DNA of 64,000 nucleotides. It comes from Buchnera aphidicola (Rhopalosiphum padi) (lineage in GTDB: Bacteria; Pseudomonadota; Gammaproteobacteria; Enterobacterales; Enterobacteriaceae). The position numbers and the translations under genes were made by a program. Below the pieces are notes generated by a model that had not been told where the DNA came from, did not search any database, and saw only the letters and a program-made list of their open reading frames with translations. Positions 18,181 through 29,814 of the stretch are shown here, piece by piece. The stretch is taken from assembly GCF_005080845.1 (NCBI RefSeq), contig NZ_CP034858.1, positions 434,001-498,000 of the forward strand, given 5' to 3'. The first letter of the stretch is position 1. The number at the start of each line of letters is the position of its first letter.

Positions 18181-19887
18181 ATGAGCTCTAAAAAAATGAA
18201 TACTAAAACAAAAAAAAATAGTAATAATTTTATTTATAAAATTATCAATAAAGATTTAAAAAAAAATAAAAATTTGTTATTACATACCCGTTTTCCTCCT
18301 GAACCTAATGGACATCTTCATATTGGACATGCTAAATCAATATGCTTAAATTTTGAACTCGCAAATTTATACCATGGATATTGTAATCTTCGTTTTGATG
18401 ACACAAATCCTATTAAGGAAAATATCAAGTATATTAATTCAATTCAAAATGACATTAAATGGTTAGGTTATAAGTGGCATAAAAAAATTCGGTATTCTTC
18501 TGAACATTTTTCAAAACTATATGAATATGCAAAAGAACTAATTCAAAAAGGTTTGGCATATGTAGATGAATTGACAAAACAAGAAATACGTGAATATAGA
18601 GGAACTTTAAAGACTATAGGAAAAAACAGTCCTTATAGAGATAGAAGTATTACAGAAAACTTGAAATTATTCGAAAAAATGAGACAAGGAAAATTTAATG
18701 AAGGAGAAGCATGTTTACGTGCTAAAATTAACATGAGTTCTTCATTTATTGTTATGCGTGATCCAGTATTATATCGAATTATTTTTTCCACACATCATCA
18801 AACTGAAAATAAATGGTGTATATATCCTACATACGATTTTGCTCATTGTCTTTCTGACTCCATTGAAGGCATAACACATTCTTTTTGTACATTAGAATTT
18901 CAAGATAATAAAAATTTATATAACTGGATTCTAAAAAAAACTAGTGTTACACATTATTCAAAACAGTATGAGTTCTCTAGATTAAATTTAGAATATTCAA
19001 TTTTATCTAAAAGAAAAATTGCAGTTTTAATTGAAAAAAAAATAGTTAATGGATGGGATGATCCACGAATACTAACTATTTCAGGATTAAGAAGAAAAGG
19101 ATATACAGCATCTTCTATTCGTGAATTTTGTCATAGAATTGGTGTCACTAAGCAAAACAATTTAGTGGAATTTTCTATGCTAGAATACTGTATTAGAAAT
19201 GAACTGAATCAAAAAGCAGTACGTACCATGGCTGTATTAGAACCAATTAAAATATTTCTATACAATATAGATGATAATCACGAAGAAAAATTAATAGTTC
19301 CAAATCATCCAAATAATCCAAGTTTAGGAACTCATGAAATTATATTTACAAATACTATATATATTGAACGAGAAGATTTTAAAGAAGAATACGATAAAAA
19401 ATACAAAAGATTAAAAATTGGAGAAGAAATTCGTTTAAGATATTCGTACATAATAAAAGCAGAAAAAATAGAAAAAGACAAAAATGGGAATATTATTAAT
19501 ATAATATGTTTCTGTGATGTTAATAGTTTAGGAAAAAAGCCAGTCAATAAAAAAAATCCTGCAGTGATTCACTGGATTTCAATAAAAAATTCATTTCCAG
19601 CTCAATTTAAATTATATAATCAATTATTTAAAATAAAAAACCCTGAACAAGAAGAAAATTTTTTATCTTTTTTAAATTCTAATTCGTTAATAGTCAAAAA
19701 TGGTTTTATCGAAAAAAAAATAGCTCAAAAAATAATAAAAAAAATGAATGACAATTTTATACATTTATTTTTTCAATTCGAAAGAATTGGTTATTTTTGT
19801 TTAGATAAACTTGATTCAAAAGAAAATAAATTAGTTTTTAATCGCACTGTTAATTTACGAGATTCATGGAATTTGAAAAAAAAATGA
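18181..19887 (+). CDS. glnS: Glutaminyl-tRNA synthetase
   Basis: Class I synthetase charging tRNA-Gln. 568 residues (E. coli 554). The HIGH signature lies in [15 protein letters not shown] near the N-terminus; the KMSKS counterpart is [27 protein letters not shown] and the two C-terminal beta-barrels for the anticodon follow. The ATG at 18181 opens a lysine-rich tail slightly longer than in E. coli; ATG at 18196 is an alternative. Its cognate tRNA-Gln is in the adjacent cluster, transcribed the other way. Confidence 0.98.
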   Translation: MSSKKMNTKTKKNSNNFIYKIINKDLKKNKNLLLHTRFPPEPNGHLHIGHAKSICLNFELANLYHGYCNLRFDDTNPIKENIKYINSIQNDIKWLGYKWHKKIRYSSEHFSKLYEYAKELIQKGLAYVDELTKQEIREYRGTLKTIGKNSPYRDRSITENLKLFEKMRQGKFNEGEACLRAKINMSSSFIVMRDPVLYRIIFSTHHQTENKWCIYPTYDFAHCLSDSIEGITHSFCTLEFQDNKNLYNWILKKTSVTHYSKQYEFSRLNLEYSILSKRKIAVLIEKKIVNGWDDPRILTISGLRRKGYTASSIREFCHRIGVTKQNNLVEFSMLEYCIRNELNQKAVRTMAVLEPIKIFLYNIDDNHEEKLIVPNHPNNPSLGTHEIIFTNTIYIEREDFKEEYDKKYKRLKIGEEIRLRYSYIIKAEKIEKDKNGNIINIICFCDVNSLGKKPVNKKNPAVIHWISIKNSFPAQFKLYNQLFKIKNPEQEENFLSFLNSNSLIVKNGFIEKKIAQKIIKKMNDNFIHLFFQFERIGYFCLDKLDSKENKLVFNRTVNLRDSWNLKKK

Positions 19888-19987
19888 AAAATTAAAAATG
19901 TATATTATAGCCAATATTTTTTAAATAAAAAAATTTTATATTTTTAAAAAATTTTTAAATTATTTTTTATTAAAATAATTCAATTAA

Positions 19988-21673
<1,686 letters not shown>

Positions 21674-21688
21674 TTTTAAAGGTAAAAA

Positions 21689-22999
21689 ATGTCTAAAATA
21701 ATAAAAATAATTGGTCGTGAAATAATTGATTCTAGAGGTAATCCCACTATAGAATGTGAAGTTTTTCTTGAAGGAGGTTTTGTTGGTTTAGCTTCAGCAC
21801 CTTCTGGAGCTTCAACAGGTTCTTTTGAAGCATGGGAGTTAAGAGACCAAGATAAAAATCGATTTATGGGTAAAGGTGTTCAAAAGGCAGTCGAAGCAAT
21901 AAATAATAAAATTTTCTATTCTTTAAAAAATAAAAATGCAAAAGATCAATTTGACATCGATCAAACTATGATAAATTTAGATGGTACAGAAAATAAGTCT
22001 AATTTAGGGGCTAATTCAATTTTATCGGTATCTTTAGCAATTGCAAAAGCAGCTGCAGCTTCTAAGGGAATGCCTTTATATCAACATATTGCGGAAATTA
22101 ATAATACACCAGGTGTATTTTCAATGCCTTTACCAATGATTAATATAATTAATGGTGGAAAACACGCTAATAATAATATTGATCTTCAAGAATTTATGAT
22201 ACAACCTGTTTCGGCTAAATCAATAAAAGAAGCTATACGCATCGGGGCAGAAATATTTCATTCATTGGGAAACTTACTAAAAGATAAAGGAATAAGTACT
22301 ACAGTAGGAGACGAAGGAGGATATGCTCCAAATTTTAAATCCAACGAAGAAGCGTTAAACACAATTCAAGATGCAATACATAAAACTAAATACAAATTAG
22401 GAAAAGATATTACACTAGCTATAGATTGTGCAGCTTCTGAATTATATAATAAAAATAGAAAAAAATACCAATTTATAGGAGAGGGAATTCAATTTAATTC
22501 ACAAGAATTAACTCGTTATTTGGAAAATTTATCAAATAAATATCCTATTGTTTCTATAGAAGACGGACAAGATGAATCAGATTGGGAAGGCTTTTTATAT
22601 CAAACAAAGAAATTAGGTAATAAAATACAATTAGTAGGAGATGATTTATTTGTTACTAATAAAAATATTTTGAAAAAAGGAATTAAAAAAGGTGTTGCAA
22701 ATGCAATTTTAATAAAACTAAACCAAATTGGAACATTAACTGAAACAATTGAAACTATTAAAATGGCAAAAAAATTTAATTATGGTGTTGTTATTTCCCA
22801 TCGTTCAGGTGAAACAGAAGATACATCAATAGCAGATTTATCAGTAGGAACAGCATCAGGACAAATTAAAACAGGATCTATGAGTCGTTCTGATAGAACA
22901 GCTAAGTATAATCAATTAATTAGAATAGAAGAAAAATTAGGTGAAAAAAACGCTCCTTTCTACGGACTAAAAGCAATTAAATCATCTTTTTTAAGATAA
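21689..22999 (+). CDS. eno: Enolase
   Basis: Glycolytic 2-phosphoglycerate to phosphoenolpyruvate; also an RNA degradosome partner in E. coli. 436 residues (E. coli 432). Visible motifs: [39 protein letters not shown], magnesium ligands in [18 protein letters not shown] and VGDDLFVTN, and [18 protein letters not shown]. The ribosome site is TTAAAGGTAAAAA. Probably in one transcript with pyrG. Confidence 0.98.
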   Translation: MSKIIKIIGREIIDSRGNPTIECEVFLEGGFVGLASAPSGASTGSFEAWELRDQDKNRFMGKGVQKAVEAINNKIFYSLKNKNAKDQFDIDQTMINLDGTENKSNLGANSILSVSLAIAKAAAASKGMPLYQHIAEINNTPGVFSMPLPMINIINGGKHANNNIDLQEFMIQPVSAKSIKEAIRIGAEIFHSLGNLLKDKGISTTVGDEGGYAPNFKSNEEALNTIQDAIHKTKYKLGKDITLAIDCAASELYNKNRKKYQFIGEGIQFNSQELTRYLENLSNKYPIVSIEDGQDESDWEGFLYQTKKLGNKIQLVGDDLFVTNKNILKKGIKKGVANAILIKLNQIGTLTETIETIKMAKKFNYGVVISHRSGETEDTSIADLSVGTASGQIKTGSMSRSDRTAKYNQLIRIEEKLGEKNAPFYGLKAIKSSFLR

Positions 23000-23014
23000 A
23001 AAAGCATTCTTAAA

Positions 23015-23050
23015 GAGAATCAGGTATTTTAAAAAATATGCCTGTTTCTC
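23015..23050 (+). terminator. Hairpin after eno
   Basis: GAGAATCAGG (23015-23024) pairs with CCTGTTTCTC (23041-23050) with one T-T mismatch, and three further inner pairs. It lies just past the eno stop and before queE. No U-tract follows, so it could be a terminator or a 3'-end processing or stability element. Confidence 0.45.
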
Positions 23051-23078
23051 ATTAATATAAAACATTAAAAATTTTTTT

Positions 23079-23750
23079 ATGAGTCTAACTATGCATTATC
23101 CAATTAATGAAATATTTCAAACGATACAAGGTGAAGGCTACTATGCTGGAACACCATCAATCTTTATTAGATTGCAAGGATGTCCAGTACATTGTAAATG
23201 GTGTGATACTAAATATACGTGGGAGTGCAACAATCAAGATCAGATTTCTTATGAAAAAATGATAATGAAAAAAAAATCAAATAGAACATGGAGTTACATG
23301 AATTCTAAGGAAATTATTCTAATAATAAAAACAAAAAAATGGACTGCTAAACATGTTGTTATTACTGGTGGTGAGCCGTGTTTATACGATCTTTTAGAAA
23401 TTACAAAAGAACTAGAAAAAAAAGATTACAAATGTCAAATAGAAACTAGTGGAACTGAATTAATTAGATGTTCTTTAAATACTTGGATTACACTTTCTCC
23501 TAAAACAAATAAAAAAGCACTAAATACATCAATATTACGTTCTAATGAAATTAAATATCCTGTTTTAAAAGAAGAAGACTTATTTTACTTAAAAAGTATT
23601 TTAAAAAAGATAAAAAATAAAAAAAATAATTTTATTTTTTTACAACCAATTAGTCAAAATGAAGAAGCATTAAATATTTGTATTAAAACGTGTATAATAA
23701 AAAATTGGAGATTATCAATACAAATACATAAGTATCTCAAAATTCAATAA
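23079..23750 (+). CDS. queE: QueE, 7-carboxy-7-deazaguanine synthase
   Basis: Radical-SAM enzyme of queuosine precursor synthesis: 6-carboxytetrahydropterin to 7-carboxy-7-deazaguanine. The iron-sulfur cysteines form CxxxCxxC at residues 35, 39 and 42 (GCPVHCKWCDTKYTWEC), followed by VVITGGEPCLY. 223 residues, same as E. coli. The first ATG (23079) is used here; the ATG at 23091 aligns better with the E. coli start (MQYPINE) and neither has a clear ribosome site. It converges with queD, whose product makes its substrate. Confidence 0.95.
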   Translation: MSLTMHYPINEIFQTIQGEGYYAGTPSIFIRLQGCPVHCKWCDTKYTWECNNQDQISYEKMIMKKKSNRTWSYMNSKEIILIIKTKKWTAKHVVITGGEPCLYDLLEITKELEKKDYKCQIETSGTELIRCSLNTWITLSPKTNKKALNTSILRSNEIKYPVLKEEDLFYLKSILKKIKNKKNNFIFLQPISQNEEALNICIKTCIIKNWRLSIQIHKYLKIQ

Positions 23751-23766
23751 AACTATGTTTGAAATT

Positions 23767-24129
23767 TTAATAACCCTGATAAATACATCCTGATGTACAT
23801 GTTTCTTTAATTATAATAGTATTTAAAATAGATAATTTAGGTTTTAAACGATCCCAAATCCACTTGGCTAAAATTTCACTTGTTGGATTTTCTAAACCTG
23901 GAATATCATTTAAAAAATGATGATCTAACTGATCATAAATAGGTTGAAATATTAGTTTAATTTCAGAATAATCTATTATCCAACCTTTTTTTTTATCAAT
24001 TTTATCTTTCAGTTCTAAACGAACGAAAAAAGAATGACCATGTAATCGTCTGCATTTATGTGTTTGAGGAACGTACGGTAAATAATGTGCTGCTTCAAAT
24101 TGAAAATCTTTAAATATAATAGTTTTCAC
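23767..24129 (-). CDS. queD: QueD, 6-carboxytetrahydropterin synthase
   Basis: Makes 6-carboxytetrahydropterin from 7,8-dihydroneopterin triphosphate for queuosine synthesis. 120 residues (E. coli 121). Zinc histidines at about 15, 30 and 32 (FEAAH, RLHGHSF) and the catalytic cysteine at about 26 (HKCRRLHGH) are kept, as are LDHHFLND and [16 protein letters not shown] at 24129. The partner queE is adjacent and convergent; other queuosine genes are outside the window. Confidence 0.96.
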   Translation of the reverse strand: MKTIIFKDFQFEAAHYLPYVPQTHKCRRLHGHSFFVRLELKDKIDKKKGWIIDYSEIKLIFQPIYDQLDHHFLNDIPGLENPTSEILAKWIWDRLKPKLSILNTIIIKETCTSGCIYQGY

Positions 24130-24171
24130 ATATTTCTCAATATAGTTTTAAAAAATTAACAAAACTTTTAA

Positions 24172-25205
24172 TTATGTTTGTTTTTTTAAACTAGGTAATA
24201 AATTTAATGGATTAACAGGTTCACCTTTATGACGTATTTCAAAATATAACTTAACTGAATTATTACTTGATAAACCCATAATAGCAATTTTTTTATTTTT
24301 ATATACTTTATCTTTTTGTTTAACAAAAATAGATTCATTAAATCCATATATACTTAAATAATCGTTTTTATGTTTAATAATAATCAATTTACCATAATTT
24401 TCAAAATAATCATCAACATATACTACTTCTCCAGAATCAGCTGCAAAAACAGGTTGTCCTACAAAACCAGAAATTTCAATTCCGTGTTGATTATTAGTTT
24501 GAAAACGAGAAAAATTTTTTATATTTGGGTTTTTTATAGGCCAAGACCAATTATTAGCAATAATAATCATTTTTTTTTGTAATTGAATATGTTTTTTTTT
24601 ATCTACTTTTTTTTTATAGAAACAACATATTTTAGTAAAAAGTTGATTTTTTTTAATCAAATTTTCAACATTTGATGATTTTTCAAAAAAAGATTTATAA
24701 GAATTACATTCTTTTTTTACTTTATTATTATAATTAAAAAAAGAACAATTTAAATGATTAATATTATTAATTTCAATATTTGCTATCCATATTTTTTGTC
24801 CTATAAATATTTTATACGGTTTTTTAATTTTATTAAATCTTGATAGTTGGTTATAATTGTAACCAAAACGCTTAGATATAGAATATAATGTATCTTTTTT
24901 TTTAATAATATAGAAAATATGGAAGGTATTCTTTTTGAAAGAAATATCATATTCATGATTACTGATAAAAATCTTATTTTTTTCAAAAAAATATTTCTTA
25001 TTGTTTTTTAATAAAGAAAAACATTCTTTTTTTTTAAAAAAATAAGATCTTCTAAATGATTTTTATAAAACTTATCCTGTAAAATTTTAGAACTATTAAA
25101 GAATATATTTTTTTTATTAATTGAATTTCCAAAAGCAAAGTTTTTACAGAGAAAAAATGTAAACATTAAAAAAAACAATTTATATATTAAAAATTTTAAT
25201 TGCAT
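24172..25205 (-). CDS. nlpD: NlpD-like LysM/LytM cell-division activator, frame broken at an A9 run
   Basis: In E. coli NlpD activates the amidase AmiC at the septum. ATG 25205 starts a signal-like segment and ends at 25008; the second frame is open from about 25062 to 24172 and carries a LysM repeat (KKDTLYSISKRFGYN, then IGQKIWI) and a LytM/M23 domain (HGIEISGFVGQPVFAA, GKLIIIKHKNDYLS, EIRHKGEPVNPL). The frames overlap at A9 (minus strand, 25027-25035); ten A would fuse them. As in E. coli the M23 domain is degenerate: D of HxxxD is E and the HxH is missing, so it should be a non-enzymatic activator. The signal region has a cysteine but no good lipobox (FFLC). Surviving remnant of the surE-pcm-nlpD-rpoS region. 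Confidence 0.8.
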
Positions 25206-25310
25206 TAAATTATACCGTTTAATTACATAAATAACAAAATTAAGTAATAATTTTATTGAAAAAAGTAGTATATTATACTAAAAAATACGTTTAATTTATA
25301 TTAAATTACA

Positions 25311-25805
25311 TTATTTTTTTAAATTATTATTTTTAGATTTTACAATCATTACAATTGATTGACAGGCTATTCCTTCTTTTCTTCCGATACATCCTATCAT
25401 TTTAGAACTCGTGGATTTTACACTGACTTTTTCTACTTTAATATTAAGATCTGATGCTATATTGGATCTCATAAGAAAAACATAAGATAATATCTTAGGA
25501 GTTTCAGTAATAATAGTAATATCAATATTACATATACGATAATGTTTTAAATAAATGCTTTTCCAAACATGTTTTAATAAAATTCTACTATTAATATTGT
25601 TATACCTTTCATCCTCACTTGGAAAAAGAGTTCCAATATCTCCCATAGCGGTAGCACCTAGTAATGCATCTATTAAAGAATGTATTAATAAATCACCATC
25701 AGAATGAGCAATTAAACCTTGATTATGAGGTATTTGAACACCTCCAATAATTAATGGTTTTATACCACCAAATGCATGAATATCAAAACCATATCCAATT
25801 CTCAT
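25311..25805 (-). CDS. ispF: IspF, 2-C-methyl-D-erythritol 2,4-cyclodiphosphate synthase
   Basis: Fifth enzyme of the MEP isoprenoid pathway. Starting at ATG 25805 ([12 protein letters not shown], as in E. coli MRIGHGFDVHAF) it has 164 residues; an ATG three codons earlier lies too close to the GAGG ribosome site. Metal ligands are D8, H10 and the histidine of AHSDGD; the C-terminal [11 protein letters not shown] block is present. Fifteen bases after ispD, same transcript. Confidence 0.96.
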   Translation of the reverse strand: MRIGYGFDIHAFGGIKPLIIGGVQIPHNQGLIAHSDGDLLIHSLIDALLGATAMGDIGTLFPSEDERYNNINSRILLKHVWKSIYLKHYRICNIDITIITETPKILSYVFLMRSNIASDLNIKVEKVSVKSTSSKMIGCIGRKEGIACQSIVMIVKSKNNNLKK

Positions 25806-25820
25806 TATGAACATATCCTC

Positions 25821-26531
25821 TTAATTTTTTAATAATTCTTTCAGATAAAATTCTGCAAAAACAAGATCTTCAGGATAAGTTATCTTAATATTTTTATAAC
25901 TTCCTAAAACGATTAATGGATGATATCCACAATATTCTAATGCCGATGCTTCATCTGTTATATTTATTTTATCTTCAATAATTTTTTTTAAACAAAATCG
26001 TAATAAATTTATTGGAAATAATTGAGGAGTTAAAGCATGCCATAAATGATTTCTAGGAAGAGTATGTAATATTTTTTTATTTTTGCAATTACTATATTTA
26101 ATAGTATCACATACGGGTCGAGCTAAAATCCCACCTACTTTGCTGTTTTTAGTGATAGCTATTAAATTTTCTAAATCTTGATAACTCAAACAAGGACGAA
26201 CTGCATCATGAATTATTACCCATTTAGCATCTGTTTCTATGATTAAACCAGATAAAACTGAATGTATTCTTTCATTACCACCTAATACAGAGAAAACACG
26301 TAAATCAGATGATATAGATAATTTTTGAAAATAATTGTCTTCTTGATGCAAACTTACAACAATACGAACTATGTTAGGATGTGATAATAATGTTTTTAAA
26401 GTATATTCAAGAATAGTACAATTTTTAATTTTTATATATTGTTTAGGAAAATCTAATTCCATTCTTCTACCTATTCCTGCAGCTGGTACTACAGCAATAA
26501 TTTTTAGTTTAGGTGAATTAATTAATTTCAT
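25821..26531 (-). CDS. ispD: IspD, 4-diphosphocytidyl-2-C-methyl-D-erythritol synthase
   Basis: Third step of the MEP pathway, coupling MEP to CTP. 236 residues, the E. coli length. Nucleotide loop PAAGIGRRMELDFPKQY near the N-terminus, then IIHDAVRPCLS and the C-terminal ITYPEDLVFAE. ATG at 26531. Upstream is ftsB, downstream ispF, as in E. coli. Confidence 0.96.
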   Translation of the reverse strand: MKLINSPKLKIIAVVPAAGIGRRMELDFPKQYIKIKNCTILEYTLKTLLSHPNIVRIVVSLHQEDNYFQKLSISSDLRVFSVLGGNERIHSVLSGLIIETDAKWVIIHDAVRPCLSYQDLENLIAITKNSKVGGILARPVCDTIKYSNCKNKKILHTLPRNHLWHALTPQLFPINLLRFCLKKIIEDKINITDEASALEYCGYHPLIVLGSYKNIKITYPEDLVFAEFYLKELLKN

Positions 26532-26580
26532 TTAATATCCAAAAAAATTAAGTTTTATTTAATATATTTAAAAATAGATA

Positions 26581-26779
26581 TCATTTTTTAATTACATTAT
26601 TTAAACGTTCAATTTCTAATATTAATTGATTATTCCTTATTTCAAAATCTTCGTTTTTTTTTTTGGACTATAATTTTTTTATACATTTTAATATAGTCTA
26701 AAATACCATTTTTTCCAATCCAAAGAGAACATTGCAACCAAAAAAACAAAAACAGTAAAAATATTTTTAACATTTTCAT
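26581..26779 (-). CDS. ftsB: FtsB (YgbQ), divisome protein, shortened and frame broken at an A11 run
   Basis: Too short to stand out by length. ATG 26779 opens MKMLKIFLLFLFFWLQ, then CSLWIGKNGILDY, the single membrane helix and N-terminal block of E. coli FtsB (WLQYSLWFGKNGIHDY). After A11 on the minus strand (26654-26664) this frame stops within four codons, while another frame continues as EDFEIRNNQLILEIERLNN, the expected coiled coil, to TGA at 26581-26583. Ten A would join them into 65 residues; E. coli has 103, so the C-terminal half is absent either way. FtsB with FtsL and FtsQ links early and late division proteins. Position between cysC and ispD matches E. coli. Confidence 0.82.
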
Positions 26780-26801
26780 ATATCACTCTAAATAATTTTA
26801 T

Positions 26802-27437
26802 TTAAAATAAAAATGTTTTATCAATATTTGAAAAAGATATGATATTTCTATCACATAATATTTTAATTAATTTTTTTGTATTATTTTTTAAAGATATTGT
26901 TCCATCTAGACACAAATCTGGTTTTTCTGGAATTTCATATACAGATTGAATACCAGTAAAGTCAGATATTTTACCAAGGCGAGATTTTTTATATAGTTTT
27001 TTAGGATCACGTTCTTCACATATATTGATTGGAGTATCAACAAAAACTTCTAAAAAATTTTTTTCTCCTAACATAATAGAAACTTTTTTTCTTTGATTTT
27101 TATAAGGAGAAATAACGGAAACTAATACTATAATACCTGCATCCATCATTAGTTTTGCTACTTCTCCAATACGTCTAATATTTTCATTTCTATCTAGTAT
27201 ACTAAAACCCAAATCCGAACATAAATTAGATCTAATATTATCCCCATCTAATAAATAAGTATTTAAATTGCTTTTAAACAATATTTTTTCTAAAGAATTA
27301 GCAATACTAGATTTTCCTGATCCTGATAGTCCTGTAAACCATATTACTATAGATTTATGACCGTTTTTTTTCTCACGTTTTATACGTGTTATTGAATGTT
27401 TTTGCCAAATAATATTTTCTTTTAAATTATTATTCAT
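26802..27437 (-). CDS. cysC: CysC, adenylylsulfate kinase
   Basis: Phosphorylates APS to PAPS. 211 residues (E. coli 201). The P-loop GLSGSGKSS is at about 36-44; LLDGDNIRSNLCSDLGFS and the FVDTPINICEERDPK block follow, with the FTGIQSVYEIPEKPDL end. ATG at 27437, 22 bases after cysN. Part of the cysG-D-N-C run. Confidence 0.97.
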   Translation of the reverse strand: MNNNLKENIIWQKHSITRIKREKKNGHKSIVIWFTGLSGSGKSSIANSLEKILFKSNLNTYLLDGDNIRSNLCSDLGFSILDRNENIRRIGEVAKLMMDAGIIVLVSVISPYKNQRKKVSIMLGEKNFLEVFVDTPINICEERDPKKLYKKSRLGKISDFTGIQSVYEIPEKPDLCLDGTISLKNNTKKLIKILCDRNIISFSNIDKTFLF

Positions 27438-27459
27438 TTTAATAAAAAAACCTTATATT

Positions 27460-28878
27460 CTACTTTTTTATATTCCAATGTGGAAAATGTTTTAGAATTA
27501 AATTATATAAATCTGATTCAAAATCTTTTGTATTATCAGAAATAATTTTTTCTTCTTTTTGTATACTTTTTTGAATCATTCCTGCTCCTACTGTAATATT
27601 GCTTAAAAGATCAATAAAAATTAAACTACCTGTTATTTTGTTTTCTTTATAATCATCGAATATCATTTCTTCACTAAATAGAACTTTTACTCGTCCGACA
27701 CTATTTAATTTTAATATATTAGTTTTTTTCTTAATCAAGGTATTTACATCTATTTTAAATAAAATTTCTTTAATATAAACACGTGTTTTTTTACCCGCTA
27801 ATTTAATAGCATACGAATTATCTATTTTTAATACAGTATCTGTCATCCATACAATATCTACAATTGCTTCTCGGGAAGGTTTTAAAGGAGAATTAAAATT
27901 TACAAAAAAATCTCCACGATTAACATCTATTTCATCTTTTAAAACTATTGTAATAGCTTCACCGACTTCTGCTGTATCTAAATCTTGATCAAATTTTAAA
28001 ATACGAGAAATAGATGAATTAATATTAATAGGTAATATTTTGATTTTTTGTCCAACATAAATTTTACCAGAAACTAATGTACCAGAATATCCACGAAAAT
28101 TTGAATCAGGACGATTGACATATTGTATCGGAAATCTAATTTCTTTAGAATCAACCGTGTCTTGAATTTTTATAGTTTCTAAAAGATGCAATAATGTAAA
28201 TCCTTTATACCAAGGCATATATTTATTTTTAAATACAACGTTTTCACCAATTAATGCGGATATAGGAACAAAAAAAATTTTCAAATCTTTAGAAATGTTT
28301 TGAGAAAAAAGAAGAAAATTTTTTTTTATATTTATAAAGGTTTCTTCTTTATATTTTACTAAGTCCATTTTATTTACTGCAACAACTAAATATTTAATTC
28401 CAAGTAATGTAGAAATAAAACTATGTCTATAAGTTTGTTCTGATAATCCTTTTCTAGCATCTACTAATAGAATAGATAAATCACATGTAGACGCACCTGT
28501 AACCATATTCCGAGTATATTGCTCGTGACCGGGTGTATCGGCAATAATAAATTTTCTTTTACTAGTCGAAAAATAACGATATGCAACATCAATTGTAATG
28601 CCTTGTTCACGCTCTGATTGTAGTCCATCAACTACAAGTGCAAGATCTATTTTTTTTCCTTGTGTTCCATGACGTTTACTATCATTTTTTAAAGAAGATA
28701 ACTGGTCTTCATAAATTTGCTTAGTATCATGTAATAAACGACCAATTAAAGTACTTTTTCCATCATCCACACTTCCACATGTTAAAAATTTTAAAAGAGT
28801 TTTTTGCTCATTTAAATACAACCAATTTTGAAAACTATTTTTTATGTTAAGTTTTTTAATATTAATATTTTTATTCAT
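27460..28878 (-). CDS. cysN: CysN, sulfate adenylyltransferase GTPase subunit
   Basis: GTP hydrolysis by CysN drives APS formation by CysD. 472 residues (E. coli 475), EF-Tu-like: G1 GSVDDGKS at about 35-42, [18 protein letters not shown], then two beta-barrel domains. It stands as a separate subunit, not fused to CysC. Eighteen bases after cysD on the same strand. Confidence 0.97.
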   Translation of the reverse strand: MNKNINIKKLNIKNSFQNWLYLNEQKTLLKFLTCGSVDDGKSTLIGRLLHDTKQIYEDQLSSLKNDSKRHGTQGKKIDLALVVDGLQSEREQGITIDVAYRYFSTSKRKFIIADTPGHEQYTRNMVTGASTCDLSILLVDARKGLSEQTYRHSFISTLLGIKYLVVAVNKMDLVKYKEETFINIKKNFLLFSQNISKDLKIFFVPISALIGENVVFKNKYMPWYKGFTLLHLLETIKIQDTVDSKEIRFPIQYVNRPDSNFRGYSGTLVSGKIYVGQKIKILPININSSISRILKFDQDLDTAEVGEAITIVLKDEIDVNRGDFFVNFNSPLKPSREAIVDIVWMTDTVLKIDNSYAIKLAGKKTRVYIKEILFKIDVNTLIKKKTNILKLNSVGRVKVLFSEEMIFDDYKENKITGSLIFIDLLSNITVGAGMIQKSIQKEEKIISDNTKDFESDLYNLILKHFPHWNIKK

Positions 28879-28896
28879 TTTAATCTTAACCTGTTT

Positions 28897-29805
28897 TTAA
28901 AAGTAACCTTGTCTCTTTTTAAATTCCATTGAACTTCTTTGATCATGATCAATAGATCGACCTGTACGTTCACTTGTCTTAACTATCAACGTTTCTTCAA
29001 TAACATCAGATAGAGTAACAGCTTTTGATTCAATAGCACTTGTTAAAGGCCAACAACCTAAAGTTCTAAATCGAACCATTTTTTGAACTATCTTTTCATT
29101 TGGTTTAATATTAATACGTTTATCATTAATAACTAATAAAGTTCCATCTCTTTCTAAAACTGGACGCATAGCGGCAAAATAAAGTGGTACAATCTCTATT
29201 TTTTCTAAAAAAATATATTGCCAAATATCTAATTCAGTCCAATTGGAAAGAGGAAAAACACGAATACTTTCTCCTTTATTAATTTGTCCATTATAATTCC
29301 ACCACAATTCTGGACGTTGTTTTTTAGGATCCCATTGATGAAAAGAATCGCGAAAAGAATAAATTCGTTCTTTAGAACGTGATTTTTCTTCATCACGTCT
29401 AGCACCACCGAAAGCAGCGTCAAATTTATATTTATCTATTGCTTCTTTTAATCCTTCTGTTTTCATTATATCAGTATATTTTGTACCACTATCTTGAAAT
29501 GGATCTACACCTAGTAATTTTCCTTTTAGATTAGAATGAACTATTAACTCTACATTTAACGATTGAGCAATATAGTCTCTAAAGGAATACATTTCTTTAA
29601 ATTTCCACCCAGTATCTATATGCAATAGTGGAAAGGGCAAACGACCAGGATAAAAAGATTTTCTCGCAAGATGAAGCATAACTGAAGAATCTTTTCCAAT
29701 AGAATAAAGCATTACGGGATTTTCAAACTCAGCTATTACCTCTCGCATTATATAAATACTTTCTGATTCTAATTGACGTAAATGAGTAGTGTTTTTTTTA
29801 AACAT
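28897..29805 (-). CDS. cysD: CysD, sulfate adenylyltransferase catalytic subunit
   Basis: Makes APS from sulfate and ATP. 302 residues, identical in length to E. coli. The PP-loop is [15 protein letters not shown] from about 35; [15 protein letters not shown] and [13 protein letters not shown] are strongly conserved. ATG at 29805 behind AAGGAAAAAAA. Nine bases downstream of cysG. Confidence 0.97.
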   Translation of the reverse strand: MFKKNTTHLRQLESESIYIMREVIAEFENPVMLYSIGKDSSVMLHLARKSFYPGRLPFPLLHIDTGWKFKEMYSFRDYIAQSLNVELIVHSNLKGKLLGVDPFQDSGTKYTDIMKTEGLKEAIDKYKFDAAFGGARRDEEKSRSKERIYSFRDSFHQWDPKKQRPELWWNYNGQINKGESIRVFPLSNWTELDIWQYIFLEKIEIVPLYFAAMRPVLERDGTLLVINDKRINIKPNEKIVQKMVRFRTLGCWPLTSAIESKAVTLSDVIEETLIVKTSERTGRSIDHDQRSSMEFKKRQGYF

Positions 29806-29814
29806 TTTTTTTCC

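Noticed and set aside
24801..24986. Minus-strand frame of 61 codons inside nlpD
   Set aside because: The LysM sequence is encoded in a different frame over the same bases, so this is a shadow.
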